Assembly (NCBI GenBank): GCA_003169835.1
Contig: PNAI01000027.1
Coordinates: 1-64,000 of the forward strand
DNA length: 64,000 nucleotides
DNA from: Hyphomicrobiales bacterium
GTDB lineage: Bacteria > Pseudomonadota > Alphaproteobacteria > Rhizobiales > Xanthobacteraceae
Direction of reading: 5' to 3'
Part shown: piece by piece, positions 7,376-16,533 of the stretch
How positions within the stretch are numbered: position 1 is the first letter of the stretch
How the letters are laid out: every line of letters starts with the position of its first letter
The notes under the pieces: generated by a model
Seen by the model: only the letters and a program-made list of their open reading frames with translations
Database searches by the model: none
Told to the model about the DNA's origin: nothing
Position numbers and translations under genes: made by a program

Positions 7376-8382
7376 TTCGGCCGCAGTTCTTTTCCCACGC
7401 CTTTGTTCACGAACTGGGTCGTGTAGGCTTTGCTGTAGTCGAGCCCTGCCTTGACCACACCGGCGCGCACCATTTGATCGTAGAAACTCTTGATGTGCTC
7501 GTCGGTGATCGCCCCAATGCCCGAGGCGCGCGTAATACCGTAATCCACTATAAAATGTTCAATCATCGCGGCACGTGAATATGCGAGCAGATCGTCTGTT
7601 ATCTCCGAATTGTCGCGTTTGATCAGCGCGTTTGCAGCTTGGTTGTCGCGGTAGAGATAATTGTACCAGCCGATGATGGACGCATTGACAAAGCGCTGCA
7701 CCAAATTTGGATTTTTTTCTACCAGGTCGCGGCGTGTCTCGATCAAGGTCGAGTAACTTGCAAACCCCTGATCAGCGAGCAGAAAGATTTTCGGCTTGAT
7801 CTTGCCTTGGCGTTCGACCGCAAATGGTTCCGACGACACATAGCCTTGCATCGCAGAGCGCTTATCGGCAAGGAACGGCTGCGCGTTGAACGTGTAGGGC
7901 TTGATCTGCTCCTCGCGAAAACCAAATTCGCGTTTCATCCACTGGAAGTAGGTCGCCACGCCTTCCTTGGATACGAACAGCGTCAACTTCTTCAAATCCA
8001 AGAACGTGTTGATCCCCTGGTTCGGATGCGCCAGGAAAATTTGCGGATCTTTCTGGAAGATCGCAGCTACGGAAACCGTCGGGATGTTCTGCGCGACCGC
8101 GTCGAAAGCCTGGAGCGTGTTGGCGCTCATGTAGAAGTCGATCTTGCCGACCGTCAGCAGCAGGCGGTGGTTCACGTTCGGCCCGCCCTGCAGGATCGTG
8201 ACGTCGAGGCCATTCCTGCGATAGGTGCCGTCGGCGAGCGCCTGGTAGAAGCCGCCGTGCTCGGCTTGCGCCACCCAGTTGGTGGCGAATGTGATCTTAT
8301 CGAGCTTCTGGGCGTGCGCGGCGCCGCCCGCGAGGGACCCCGCGAATAGCAAGAGAGCGAGCAGACGGGAAGCAGTCAACAT
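7372..8382 (-). CDS. ABC transporter substrate-binding protein, NMT1/THI5-like
   Basis: 336-aa periplasmic binding protein of the NMT1/THI5-like fold. It has a signal peptide (MLTASRLLALLLFAGSLAGG, cleavage after AHA about residue 24) and the typical opening block ITFATNWVAQAEHGGFYQAL. Relatives bind thiamine-pyrimidine precursors, sulfonates or nitrate. The ATG at 8382 is used because it starts a clean signal peptide; the frame remains open upstream to 8643 without secretion features. First gene of the three-gene importer, with a GTGA overlap to the ATPase. The ligand is not predictable from sequence alone. Confidence 0.9.
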   Translation of the reverse strand: MLTASRLLALLLFAGSLAGGAAHAQKLDKITFATNWVAQAEHGGFYQALADGTYRRNGLDVTILQGGPNVNHRLLLTVGKIDFYMSANTLQAFDAVAQNIPTVSVAAIFQKDPQIFLAHPNQGINTFLDLKKLTLFVSKEGVATYFQWMKREFGFREEQIKPYTFNAQPFLADKRSAMQGYVSSEPFAVERQGKIKPKIFLLADQGFASYSTLIETRRDLVEKNPNLVQRFVNASIIGWYNYLYRDNQAANALIKRDNSEITDDLLAYSRAAMIEHFIVDYGITRASGIGAITDEHIKSFYDQMVRAGVVKAGLDYSKAYTTQFVNKGVGKELRPK

Positions 8383-8452
8383 GATGGCCGCAAGCCTCGC
8401 GCGGCGTGCAACGCGCGTCAATGCATATCGCTCGTGGGTAGGCGCGCCGCCC

Positions 8453-9913
8453 TTATTGCTCAAAACGCTCGACAAACCACTTGAGCAGGCGGATCCAGAT
8501 CTCGTCCTTGCCCACGGTGTCTTCGACGCCGTGTTCGAGATTGGGGTTGTCGTTGACTTCCATGACCACAATGCCGGTCGCGGTCTGCTTGAGGTCGACG
8601 CCGTAGAACCCATCGCCGATGGGTTTGGCCGCACGCACCGCAATGTCGATCACTTCCTGCGGAGCCTGGTCGAGATCGAAGGCGCGGAAGCCGCCCTCAT
8701 GGGAGGAGCCATCGGAGCGGTACTTCACAACCTGCCAATGGCCGCGCGCCATGCGGTACTGGCACACGAACAGCGGCTCGCCCGCGAGGATACCGACACG
8801 CCAGTCGAATTCGGTCGGCAGGAATTTTTGCGCCAGCACAAGGTCAGTCTCCTCGAACAGCTCTTCGGTGATGCGCTTGAATTCTTCGAAGCTGTTGACC
8901 TTGTGTACGCCGCGCGAGAATGAGCCGTCCGGAATCTTGACCACGAGCGGCAGTCCCAACTCATCCATCGCCTGCGTGAGGTCGCCCCCTTCGGGAAGGA
9001 TGACAGTCGGCGGGGTGGGCACCTGGTTGGAACCGAGCAACTCCATGAGAAATACTTTATTGGTGCAGCGGATCATCGAGATCGGATCGTCGATGACGGG
9101 CATGCCCTCCTGCCAAGCGCGGCGTGCGAACCGATAAGTGTGGTTGTCGATCGAGGTGGTCTCGCGGATGAACAGTCCGTCGAATTCGGCCAGTTCAGCA
9201 AGCTGGCGCTTTGTCACCGGCTCGACGTCGACCGACAGGCGCTCGGCGATGCGGGCGAAATGCTTGATCGATTCGGAAGAAGACGGCGGCATCTTCTCGT
9301 CCGGATCGTAGAGCACCGCCAGGTCGTATTTGGGCACCGAGCGCGCCTTGGCGTCGCGCCAATCGCGTTTGGTGTGCTGATGCAAGGCCTGACGGAAGAA
9401 ATCGGCATCGCCGTTGACGAGGCGGTTGAGGCTGCGCGGCCGGATGCGGCCGATCGAGAGCCACGAGCCCGGCTCCACGGTGATTTCCAGCGCGGGGCAA
9501 CGGAACCAATCGAACAGCAGGCGACCGAAGGATTCGAACTGCGGATCGCTGGCGATGCCGAAGCAGATCACGAACCGGAATTCCGCCTCGGGCTGGAAAT
9601 CGGCGCGCCGGGCGCAGCGGTTAAGCTCGTCCTCGAGCTCGGGCAGCGCGTGCTCGTAGAGCTTGACCTCGCGCAGCTCGAGCATGGTTTCGACGGTTGG
9701 GACGATGCGGTGGCCGCGGGCTTCGGCGAGCAGCGAGGCATAGTAGCCCTTGGACTGGTAGGCGTAGGTGCGCGACAGATTGATAAGCTTGGGCCGGCCC
9801 AATTCGAACAGGCGAGGCCGGGCGAGATATTCGCTCGTCGTGATCACCTTGTGCGGGGTGTCGGCGTTGGGGAAGTCTTTGGGGTTGTCGACGAGAATGA
9901 CCCACCCGCTCAT
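8453..9913 (-). CDS. RimK-family ATP-grasp ligase with N-terminal RLAN domain
   Basis: 486-aa protein. Residues about 5-160 resemble the RimK-like ATP-grasp N-terminal (RLAN) domain. Residues about 275-480 are an ATP-grasp ligase, with PLVVKIPDGSFSRGV as the ATP-lid region near 322, a grasp strand block at AQKFLPTEFDWRVGIL, and metal ligands in GVDLKQ (Asp440) and MEVNDNPN (Glu452, Asn454). RimK relatives join a carboxylate to an amine, often adding glutamate or building small peptides. A GNAT acetyltransferase gene lies 173 bases upstream on the same strand. I know of comparative-genomic reports linking RLAN/ATP-grasp proteins with GNATs and peptidases, but the product made here is unknown. 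Confidence 0.85.
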   Translation of the reverse strand: MSGWVILVDNPKDFPNADTPHKVITTSEYLARPRLFELGRPKLINLSRTYAYQSKGYYASLLAEARGHRIVPTVETMLELREVKLYEHALPELEDELNRCARRADFQPEAEFRFVICFGIASDPQFESFGRLLFDWFRCPALEITVEPGSWLSIGRIRPRSLNRLVNGDADFFRQALHQHTKRDWRDAKARSVPKYDLAVLYDPDEKMPPSSSESIKHFARIAERLSVDVEPVTKRQLAELAEFDGLFIRETTSIDNHTYRFARRAWQEGMPVIDDPISMIRCTNKVFLMELLGSNQVPTPPTVILPEGGDLTQAMDELGLPLVVKIPDGSFSRGVHKVNSFEEFKRITEELFEETDLVLAQKFLPTEFDWRVGILAGEPLFVCQYRMARGHWQVVKYRSDGSSHEGGFRAFDLDQAPQEVIDIAVRAAKPIGDGFYGVDLKQTATGIVVMEVNDNPNLEHGVEDTVGKDEIWIRLLKWFVERFEQ

Positions 9914-10086
9914 CGCAGGGGCCCTTTCACAATCGCAACAGGCCAGGAGTTGGAGCCAGGGCGAGTCACATGTTCGAAATGGAGCCGTTCGAATTGGGTC
10001 ACAGGAACCGCATGAATTCCGTCAAAGGGATCGAATGAATTTCGTACTGCCGAGTCGGGTGGGAATTAAGGCCTCTGAGTGCCGCA

Positions 10087-10605
10087 TCATCGTGCAACTG
10101 GAGGGGCAGGTGAAGAGGAATCTTTGCGACCAGTGGATTGCGCAACTAACTTTTTCTCGAATCGGAGCGCGTCCCCACGATCGTCGTAATACGCAAGATG
10201 CCGGCCAAACAGCTGATACCCCGACTTGCGGTATCGCCTGATGGCCGCTGCATTTTTCTCATGCACCTCAAGGCGCAAGGTGTCGCAGGCGCGCCGCAAC
10301 GCCGCGTCTTCAGCGGCCGCAAGCAGCATGGGGCCGATCCCGCGCCCGGCGACCGCCGCCGCAATGGAATAGAGGCGCGCGATGGCGCTGCGGGGCCGGA
10401 ACAGCACGAGCGCATAGCCGAGGAGCTGGGCTGATTCTTCGGCGACGATCAGGGCCGCGTTCGGCGAGGTCATAAAATTGCGAAAGCTGCGGCGTGAAAG
10501 ATGGTCGGTGAGGAAGGCCTTGCGCTCGAGCACGAGCAGGGCGTCGATGTCGCCAGACTGGCCGGGGCGAAGACGAAGACTCGATTCGGGGGCGTGGACC
10601 GGCAT
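10087..10605 (-). CDS. GNAT-family N-acetyltransferase
   Basis: 172-aa acetyltransferase of the GNAT fold. The acetyl-CoA loop is visible as AVAGRGIGPMLLAAAEDAA (about residues 92-110; R-G-x-G-x pattern). It is followed by LRLEVHEKNAAAIRRYRKSGY, the usual motif B ending in a conserved Tyr. The ATG at 10605 (MPVHAPES) is preferred to the frame start at 10644, which only adds arginine-rich residues. It precedes the RimK-like gene on the same strand, and the pair may build an acylated peptide-like metabolite. Ribosomal or metabolite acetylation would be the alternative. Confidence 0.82.
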   Translation of the reverse strand: MPVHAPESSLRLRPGQSGDIDALLVLERKAFLTDHLSRRSFRNFMTSPNAALIVAEESAQLLGYALVLFRPRSAIARLYSIAAAVAGRGIGPMLLAAAEDAALRRACDTLRLEVHEKNAAAIRRYRKSGYQLFGRHLAYYDDRGDALRFEKKLVAQSTGRKDSSSPAPPVAR

Positions 10606-10706
10606 GGCGGGGCAAGATATCCCGCCCTGCCCCCGGCGGCGCAAGCGGGCATTTCCTTGTTGGCCGGTTCCCAGTTAAAAGTGAAACCGGCTCGCAAGGG
10701 AATTCG

Positions 10707-12404
10707 ATGAAAAAAGTCAAAGGTCTGCGCTCGCGACTCACGCAATATGGCGACGAGGAATTCGCGCTATTTCTGCGCCGGGGCTTCCTCAAGGGGGCGG
10801 GATTTACCGACGAGGCCCTGGAGCGGCCGATCGTGGGCGTGCTCTCCACGGCCTCGGACTTCAACCCGTGCCACAAGACGGCCCCGCAAGTTGCGGAAGC
10901 CGTATCGCGCGGGGTGCGGCTCGCCGGCGGGCTGCCGTTCGTATTTCCCACGGTTTCGCTGCACGAAGCGTTTTCCTTCCCGACTTCGATGCTGCTGCGC
11001 AATCTGATGGCGATGGACGTGGAGGAAATGATCGCGGCGCTCCCCTTGGACGCGGTCGTGCTGATAGGCGGCTGCGACAAGACCATCCCCGCAGAGCTCA
11101 TGGGCGCCATCAGCGCCGACATGCCCGCGATCGTCGTCAACGTCGGCTCGATGCTGGCCGGCAAGCACGAGGGCGCGCGGCTTGGCGCGTGCACCGACTG
11201 CCGGCGGCTATGGGCGCAGTTCCGCGCTGGCACGCTTGACGGGCCGGATTTGAATCGCGCGCACGACCAGCTGATGCCGACGTCGGGCACCTGCATGGTG
11301 ATGGGCACCGCTTCGACCATGGCGTGCCTCGCCGAAACGCTGGGTTTCATGCTGCCAGGCTCGGCGACCGCGCCCGCGGTGTCGTCCGACCGCTGGCGCT
11401 TTGCCGAAGCGACCGGCACGCGCGCTGTGGAAATGGCGAAGACCGGCGGGCCAAGGCCCAGCGAACTCCTCACCAAGGCCGCGCTGCGCAATGCCTCGGT
11501 GATTCTGCAAGCAACGTCGGGCTCGACCAACGCACTCGTGCATCTCGCGGCCATCGCAGGACGCGCGGGCATCACCTACGACCTGGCCGAACTCGACCGC
11601 GTCGGACGCGAGGTGCCGGTGCTGCTCGATCTCAAACCGGCCGGCATGAACTTCATGGAAGATTTTCATGCCGGCGGCGGACTGCCGGCTCTGTGGCGGC
11701 GGCTGAAGGATCATCTCGATCTCAACGCCAAGACTGTCAACGGCGAGACGCTGGGCGATGTGGTCAAACGCTGGCCGGCTTACGTCGACGACAAGGTGAT
11801 CCGGCCGCTGAATAATCCATTGGTGGCGAACGAAGCGATCGCGATCTTAAGCGGCAACCTCGCCCCGCAAGGGGCTGCAATCAAGCTTGCCTCCGCGACC
11901 AAGCGGCTGTGCACGCACGAAGGCCCTGCCCTGGTGTTCGATTCGCTGGATGACTTGGAAAAGCGCATCGACGATCCAAATCTGAATGTCACGCCGGATA
12001 CGGTCATGGTGTTACGCAACGCCGGTCCCATCGGCGCGCCGGGCATGCCGGAAGCAGGCGCGCTTCCGATCCCGAAGAAACTCGGATCGAAGGGCATCAC
12101 CGACATGGTGCGCATTTCCGATGCGCGCATGAGCGGGACTGCGTTCGGCACCGTAGTGCTTCACATCAGTCCCGAGGCCGCGGCCGGCGGGCCGCTGGCG
12201 CTGGTGAAAGACGGCGACGTGATCCGGCTCGATGCGCCCGCGCGCAACCTCAATCTCAAGGTCGATGACGCGGAGCTTGCGCGCCGCCGCACCGCTTGGA
12301 AGCCGCCGGCCAAGCCCAAGCGCGGCTATACCCGGCTTTATGTCGATCGCGTCACACAGGCCGAGAAAGGCTGCGATTTCGATTTCCTGACGGGGAATCG
12401 CTAG
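10707..12404 (+). CDS. IlvD/Edd-family dehydratase (dihydroxy-acid or sugar-acid dehydratase)
   Basis: 565-aa Fe-S dehydratase. The three cluster cysteines lie in NPCHK (Cys55), GGCDKT (Cys123, with the carbamylated-lysine position at Lys125) and SGTCMVMGTAST (Cys196); the catalytic-serine block RMSGTAFG is near residue 477. The family includes IlvD, Edd and the arabonate/xylonate/galactonate dehydratases. The CTDCRRLW segment and the length are closer to the pentonate-dehydratase branch than to IlvD of amino-acid synthesis, so a sugar-acid substrate is my preferred reading. It is divergent from the GNAT gene with a 101-base shared promoter region, and convergent with the MetE-like gene (3-base gap). 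Confidence 0.85.
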   Translation: MKKVKGLRSRLTQYGDEEFALFLRRGFLKGAGFTDEALERPIVGVLSTASDFNPCHKTAPQVAEAVSRGVRLAGGLPFVFPTVSLHEAFSFPTSMLLRNLMAMDVEEMIAALPLDAVVLIGGCDKTIPAELMGAISADMPAIVVNVGSMLAGKHEGARLGACTDCRRLWAQFRAGTLDGPDLNRAHDQLMPTSGTCMVMGTASTMACLAETLGFMLPGSATAPAVSSDRWRFAEATGTRAVEMAKTGGPRPSELLTKAALRNASVILQATSGSTNALVHLAAIAGRAGITYDLAELDRVGREVPVLLDLKPAGMNFMEDFHAGGGLPALWRRLKDHLDLNAKTVNGETLGDVVKRWPAYVDDKVIRPLNNPLVANEAIAILSGNLAPQGAAIKLASATKRLCTHEGPALVFDSLDDLEKRIDDPNLNVTPDTVMVLRNAGPIGAPGMPEAGALPIPKKLGSKGITDMVRISDARMSGTAFGTVVLHISPEAAAGGPLALVKDGDVIRLDAPARNLNLKVDDAELARRRTAWKPPAKPKRGYTRLYVDRVTQAEKGCDFDFLTGNR

Positions 12405-12407
12405 GGG

Positions 12408-13442
12408 CTATTTCTTGAGTTCGGCGCGCACGATTTTCGCGCCTTCCACCATCGCGCACATTTTGCCGAAGGCGATTTCGCGCGGCAGATATTTCAATCC
12501 GCAGTCGGGCGCGACGACGATGCGCTCCGCCGGCACAAAGGGCAGCGCGCGGCGGATGCGCACGGCAACGATCTCGGGCGTCTCCACTTTCATGTCGGAG
12601 AGATCGAGCGTACCGAGAATGACGGTCTTGCCGGGAAGCTTTTGCAGAACCGAACAATCGAGCCCCGACTGCGCGGTCTCGATTGAAATCTGCTGGACAG
12701 CCGCGTTGGCAAACTCCGGAAGAAACGAATAGCCCTCCGGCCGGACATGGATGACGGCGGCGTAGCCGAAACAGATGTGCACCGCCGTTGTGCCCTTCAC
12801 GCCGTCGAGCGCGGCGTTGAACGCCTTGAGCCCGAATTTGCGCGCCTTCTCCGGCCGCGCCTGCATGTAGGGCTCATCAATCTGCACAATGTCCGCGCCG
12901 GCGGCGAACAGATCCTTGATCTCGGCGTTAACGGCCGCGGCGTAGTCGAGCGCCATTTCTTCTTCATCTTTGTAGAAGTCGTTCTGCGCCTGCTGCGACA
13001 TGGTGAAAGGGCCGGGCACCGTGATCTTGATGGTGCGATCGGTATTGGCACGCAGGAATTTCACATCGCGCACTTCGACCGCATGCTTGCGGCGTACTTT
13101 GCCCGCGACGCGTGGCACCGGATTGGGATGGCCGGAGCGATCGAGCGCCGTGCCAGGATTGTCGATGTCGACACCTTCGAGAGCTGTGGCGAAGCGGTTG
13201 GAATAGCTTTCGCGCCGCATCTCGCCGTCGGTGATGATGTCGAGACCGGCGCGTTCCTGGTCGTGGATCGCAAGCAAAGTCGCATCGTCCTGCGCCTGCT
13301 CGAGATATTCGGGCGCGACGCGCCAAAGCTCCTTCGCGCGCACGCGCGGCGGAAAGCGGCCGGCGAGTTTCTTGCGATCGATCAGCCATTCGGGCTGGGC
13401 GTAGGAGCCGACGAGAGAGGTGGGCAGCAGTGGAAGGGGCAT
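12408..13442 (-). CDS. MetE-core (cobalamin-independent methionine synthase C-terminal fold) protein
   Basis: 344-aa protein with only the catalytic TIM barrel of the cobalamin-independent methionine synthase/epoxyalkane:CoM transferase superfamily. The zinc ligands are visible: HICFG (His222, Cys224), a Glu in QISIETAQ (Glu255) and APDCGL (Cys314). The Asp-Glu substrate pocket is QIDEP near 187. Such stand-alone cores transfer methyl or alkyl groups between a thiol and an unknown donor. It starts at the ATG at 13442, eight bases after the stop of the FAD/Fe-S oxidoreductase gene, so the two are one operon. The methyl donor and acceptor are unknown. Confidence 0.85.
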   Translation of the reverse strand: MPLPLLPTSLVGSYAQPEWLIDRKKLAGRFPPRVRAKELWRVAPEYLEQAQDDATLLAIHDQERAGLDIITDGEMRRESYSNRFATALEGVDIDNPGTALDRSGHPNPVPRVAGKVRRKHAVEVRDVKFLRANTDRTIKITVPGPFTMSQQAQNDFYKDEEEMALDYAAAVNAEIKDLFAAGADIVQIDEPYMQARPEKARKFGLKAFNAALDGVKGTTAVHICFGYAAVIHVRPEGYSFLPEFANAAVQQISIETAQSGLDCSVLQKLPGKTVILGTLDLSDMKVETPEIVAVRIRRALPFVPAERIVVAPDCGLKYLPREIAFGKMCAMVEGAKIVRAELKK

Positions 13443-13450
13443 GATGGACC

Positions 13451-16432
13451 TCACTGGAGACTTCTTGCCAGCACGCGGGCGACGTGGATGGCGTCGCGCC
13501 CGGTGCCGTCGTGAATCTGATGACGGCACGAGGTGCCATCCGCGACGATGATCGCATCCTCCGGCGCTTTGCGAACGGCGGGTAGCAGCGACAATTCGCC
13601 CATGGCGAGCGAGACATCGATAGTGTCGGCAGCGTAGCCGAAACTGCCGGCCATGCCGCAGCAGCTCGACTCGATGGTCTCGACTTTCAAATCAGGAATG
13701 AGCTTGAGAACTTGTTCGACGGCGCTGAAGGCATCGAATGCCTTCTGATGACAATGGCCGTGGAGGAGCGCGCGTTCGGCGATTTTCTTGAGCGGGAGTT
13801 TGAGCCTACCGACTGCGGATTCACGCGCCAGGAATTCCTCAAAGGTGAACACCTGCGTGGCGAGACGATCAGCGGTCTCGCCTTTCAGCATCGCAGGCAC
13901 TTCGTCGCGGAAGCTAAGGATACAGCTCGGCTCTAGGCCGATGATGGAAACGCCGCTCTTGGTGAAGGGTTCAAGCGCTGCGAGCGAGCGCTCGGCCTCT
14001 ATTCGCGCTTCGTCCACCTTGCCGATGGAGAGAAAAGTTCGCCCGCAGCATAACGGCCGCGACGAGCCGTCGACAGGTGTCGCGAATTGCACGCGATAGC
14101 CGCCTGCGGTTAGCACCGCGACCGCAGCGTCCAGATTTTCGCGTTCGAAGTAGCGATTGAAGGTGTCAGCGAAGAGAACGACCTCCCCACCGTCGCGCTC
14201 AGTCGTGTTCCCCGTATCGTTGAACACATCGGAGCGCCATTTCGGCAAACTGCGCCGCGCGCTGAAACCCGCAAGCAATTCCGAAATTTTCGCCGCCCCT
14301 GGCAATTGATCGCGCAGATTCATCAGCCACGGCACCTTGGCCGCATAAGGCGCGTAGCGCGGCAGATAGCCAACCAACCGATCGTGCAGCGAAATTCCGT
14401 TCGCCTCGGCGCGCGCGACCTGCACCTCGATCTTCATGCGCGCCATGTCGACGCCGGTCGGGCACTCGCGCCGGCAGGCCTTGCACGAGACGCAAAGCTT
14501 CATCGTCTCTGCCATCTCGTCGGAGGTGAGCGCGTTGGCTCCGAGCTGTCCAGTGATCGCAAGGCGCAAGGAATTGGCGCGCCCGCGCGTGACATCGCGC
14601 TCGTCGCGCGTGACACGATAGCTCGGACACATCACGCCGCCTGAGAGCGCGCGGCAAGCGCCGTTGTTGTTGCACATCTCGACCGCGCCCTGGAACCCGC
14701 CACCCTGCCCCGGATAAGCCGACCAGTCGAGCTCAGTCTTCATTGCCTGCGCGTGATAATTCGGGCCGTAGCGGAAATTGCTGCGGTCGTCGAATTTTGG
14801 CGCGCGCACGATCTTGCCGGGGTTGAACAGGTGCTGCGGATCGAATCTGTCCTTGACCTCTTCGAACGCGTGCACGAGACGCTTGCCGAACATCTGCTCG
14901 TGGAATTCTGAACGCACAAGACCGTCGCCGTGTTCGCCGGAATGCGAGCCTTTGTATTCACGCACGAAGACAAACGCTTTCTCCGCGATTGCGCGCATGG
15001 CCTTCACGTCTTTCTCCAGACGCAAATTCAAGATCGGCCGCACGTGCAGGCAGCCGACGGAGGCGTGCGCGTACCATGTGCCGCTGGTGCCGTTCTTCTC
15101 GAACACTTCAGTGAGGCGCGAGGTGTAGTCGGCGAGATGCTCAAGCGGCACCGCGCAGTCCTCGACAAAGGAAATCGGCTTTCCCTCGTCCTTCATCGAC
15201 ATCATGATGTTGAGGCCGGCCGTGCGCAGCTCGGTGATCGCGCCTTGCAGCTTGGGATCGAGCACATCGACCACACCGCCGCATTTCACACCGCTATTGT
15301 CGAATGAAAAGCCGAGATCGCCCATCAACTCATGCAGGCGTTTCAAGCGCCGTACGTTCTCGTCCCAATCGGCTTCGGCGAATTCGACCAGCAGAAGCGC
15401 CGCAGGCTTGCCACGCACAAAGGCCTCAAGCGTGGGGCGGAACATGGCGATGTCGCGCGCCAACGCGATCATCGTTGAGTCGACGAGCTCAACGGCAATG
15501 GGTGCGAGCTTGACGATGTGCTGCGCCGCGTCCATGGCCGCGCGGAAATCGCCGAAATGACACGCTCCCACCGCGCGGCGGCCAAGTAGCGGCGAAAGCT
15601 TGAGCTCAATGGCTTTCGAGAATGCGAGCGTGCCTTCCGAGCCCACCAAGATGTGCGCGAGGTTGATGTCGTTACGCCCCGGCACGAACGCATCGAGATT
15701 GTAGCCGCCGACGCGGCGTTGAACTTTCGGGAAACGCGCGGCGATTTCGCCCGCCTCGCGCGCGCCGAGCGCAAACAGGTCTTGCGCGATGCCGCGCAAC
15801 GGCGAGCCCGCGGGAACGTCGGAGAGATCGGCGGCCACGCGGCCGAAATGTGCGCTTGCGCCGCCGGGCAGTAGCGCGTCGATGGAGATCACGTTCTCGC
15901 GGGTGTTGCCGTAACGCAGCGAGCGCGAACCGCAGGAATTGTTGGCCGTCATGCCGCCGATGGTGGCGCGCGAGGCGGTCGAAATGTCGACCGGGAACCA
16001 CAGGCCGTGGGATTTGAGCTGGCTGTTGAGGTCGTCGAGCACGATGCCCGGCTCAACCCGGCAGGTGCGCCCCGCGACATCGAGATCGAGAATGCGGGTG
16101 AGATGCTTCGAGCAGTCGATGACGAGCGATTCGTTGACGGTCTGCCCGGCCTGCGACGAACCGCCGCCGCGCGGCAGCACGCTTACGCCCTCTGCACGGG
16201 AAATTTCTACCGCCCGTTCAGCTTCTTCTATGGTGCGCGGCGTCACCACACCAAGCGGCATGATCTGGTAGTGCGAGGCGTCGGTGGCGTAGCGGCCGCG
16301 GGTGAAGCGGTCGAACTTCACCTCGCCGGTCACTCCGGCCTTGAGCCGCCGCTCCAGCCCCGGCAACAGCCGTTCAGCCACCTCAGCCTCCGCTAACCCG
16401 CCTGTTACCACATCAATTAGGATGATAGACAT
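13451..16432 (-). CDS. Fused FAD-linked dehydrogenase/Fe-S/CCG-domain oxidoreductase (YdiJ-like)
   Basis: 993-aa three-part flavoprotein. Residues about 55-195 are an FAD-binding type 4 domain (LPRGGGSSQAGQ, IGGMTANNSCGSRS). About 230-545 are the FAD-oxidase C-terminal domain (HGDGLVRSEF; FNPGKIV). There are two iron-sulfur regions: CNNNGAC...C (587, 593, 602) and CVSCKACRRECPTG (Cys647/650/653 and 657). CCG repeats at 795 and 924 match heterodisulfide-reductase/GlcF-like subunits. So GlcD- and GlcF-like functions are joined in one chain that would oxidise a 2-hydroxyacid (2-hydroxyglutarate, lactate or glycolate) into the quinone pool. The ATG at 16432 fits the fold start. Divergent aminotransferase gene 101 bases away. 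Confidence 0.9.
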   Translation of the reverse strand: MSIILIDVVTGGLAEAEVAERLLPGLERRLKAGVTGEVKFDRFTRGRYATDASHYQIMPLGVVTPRTIEEAERAVEISRAEGVSVLPRGGGSSQAGQTVNESLVIDCSKHLTRILDLDVAGRTCRVEPGIVLDDLNSQLKSHGLWFPVDISTASRATIGGMTANNSCGSRSLRYGNTRENVISIDALLPGGASAHFGRVAADLSDVPAGSPLRGIAQDLFALGAREAGEIAARFPKVQRRVGGYNLDAFVPGRNDINLAHILVGSEGTLAFSKAIELKLSPLLGRRAVGACHFGDFRAAMDAAQHIVKLAPIAVELVDSTMIALARDIAMFRPTLEAFVRGKPAALLLVEFAEADWDENVRRLKRLHELMGDLGFSFDNSGVKCGGVVDVLDPKLQGAITELRTAGLNIMMSMKDEGKPISFVEDCAVPLEHLADYTSRLTEVFEKNGTSGTWYAHASVGCLHVRPILNLRLEKDVKAMRAIAEKAFVFVREYKGSHSGEHGDGLVRSEFHEQMFGKRLVHAFEEVKDRFDPQHLFNPGKIVRAPKFDDRSNFRYGPNYHAQAMKTELDWSAYPGQGGGFQGAVEMCNNNGACRALSGGVMCPSYRVTRDERDVTRGRANSLRLAITGQLGANALTSDEMAETMKLCVSCKACRRECPTGVDMARMKIEVQVARAEANGISLHDRLVGYLPRYAPYAAKVPWLMNLRDQLPGAAKISELLAGFSARRSLPKWRSDVFNDTGNTTERDGGEVVLFADTFNRYFERENLDAAVAVLTAGGYRVQFATPVDGSSRPLCCGRTFLSIGKVDEARIEAERSLAALEPFTKSGVSIIGLEPSCILSFRDEVPAMLKGETADRLATQVFTFEEFLARESAVGRLKLPLKKIAERALLHGHCHQKAFDAFSAVEQVLKLIPDLKVETIESSCCGMAGSFGYAADTIDVSLAMGELSLLPAVRKAPEDAIIVADGTSCRHQIHDGTGRDAIHVARVLARSLQ

Positions 16433-16533
16433 AATCCCGAATTTGGCTTGACCGGACTGTGGCATCCAGTATTCAACGCCACAAGCTAGAGCACATCCCC
16501 AGCACCCACTGAGACTCAAGGAACTTTTCGCCA

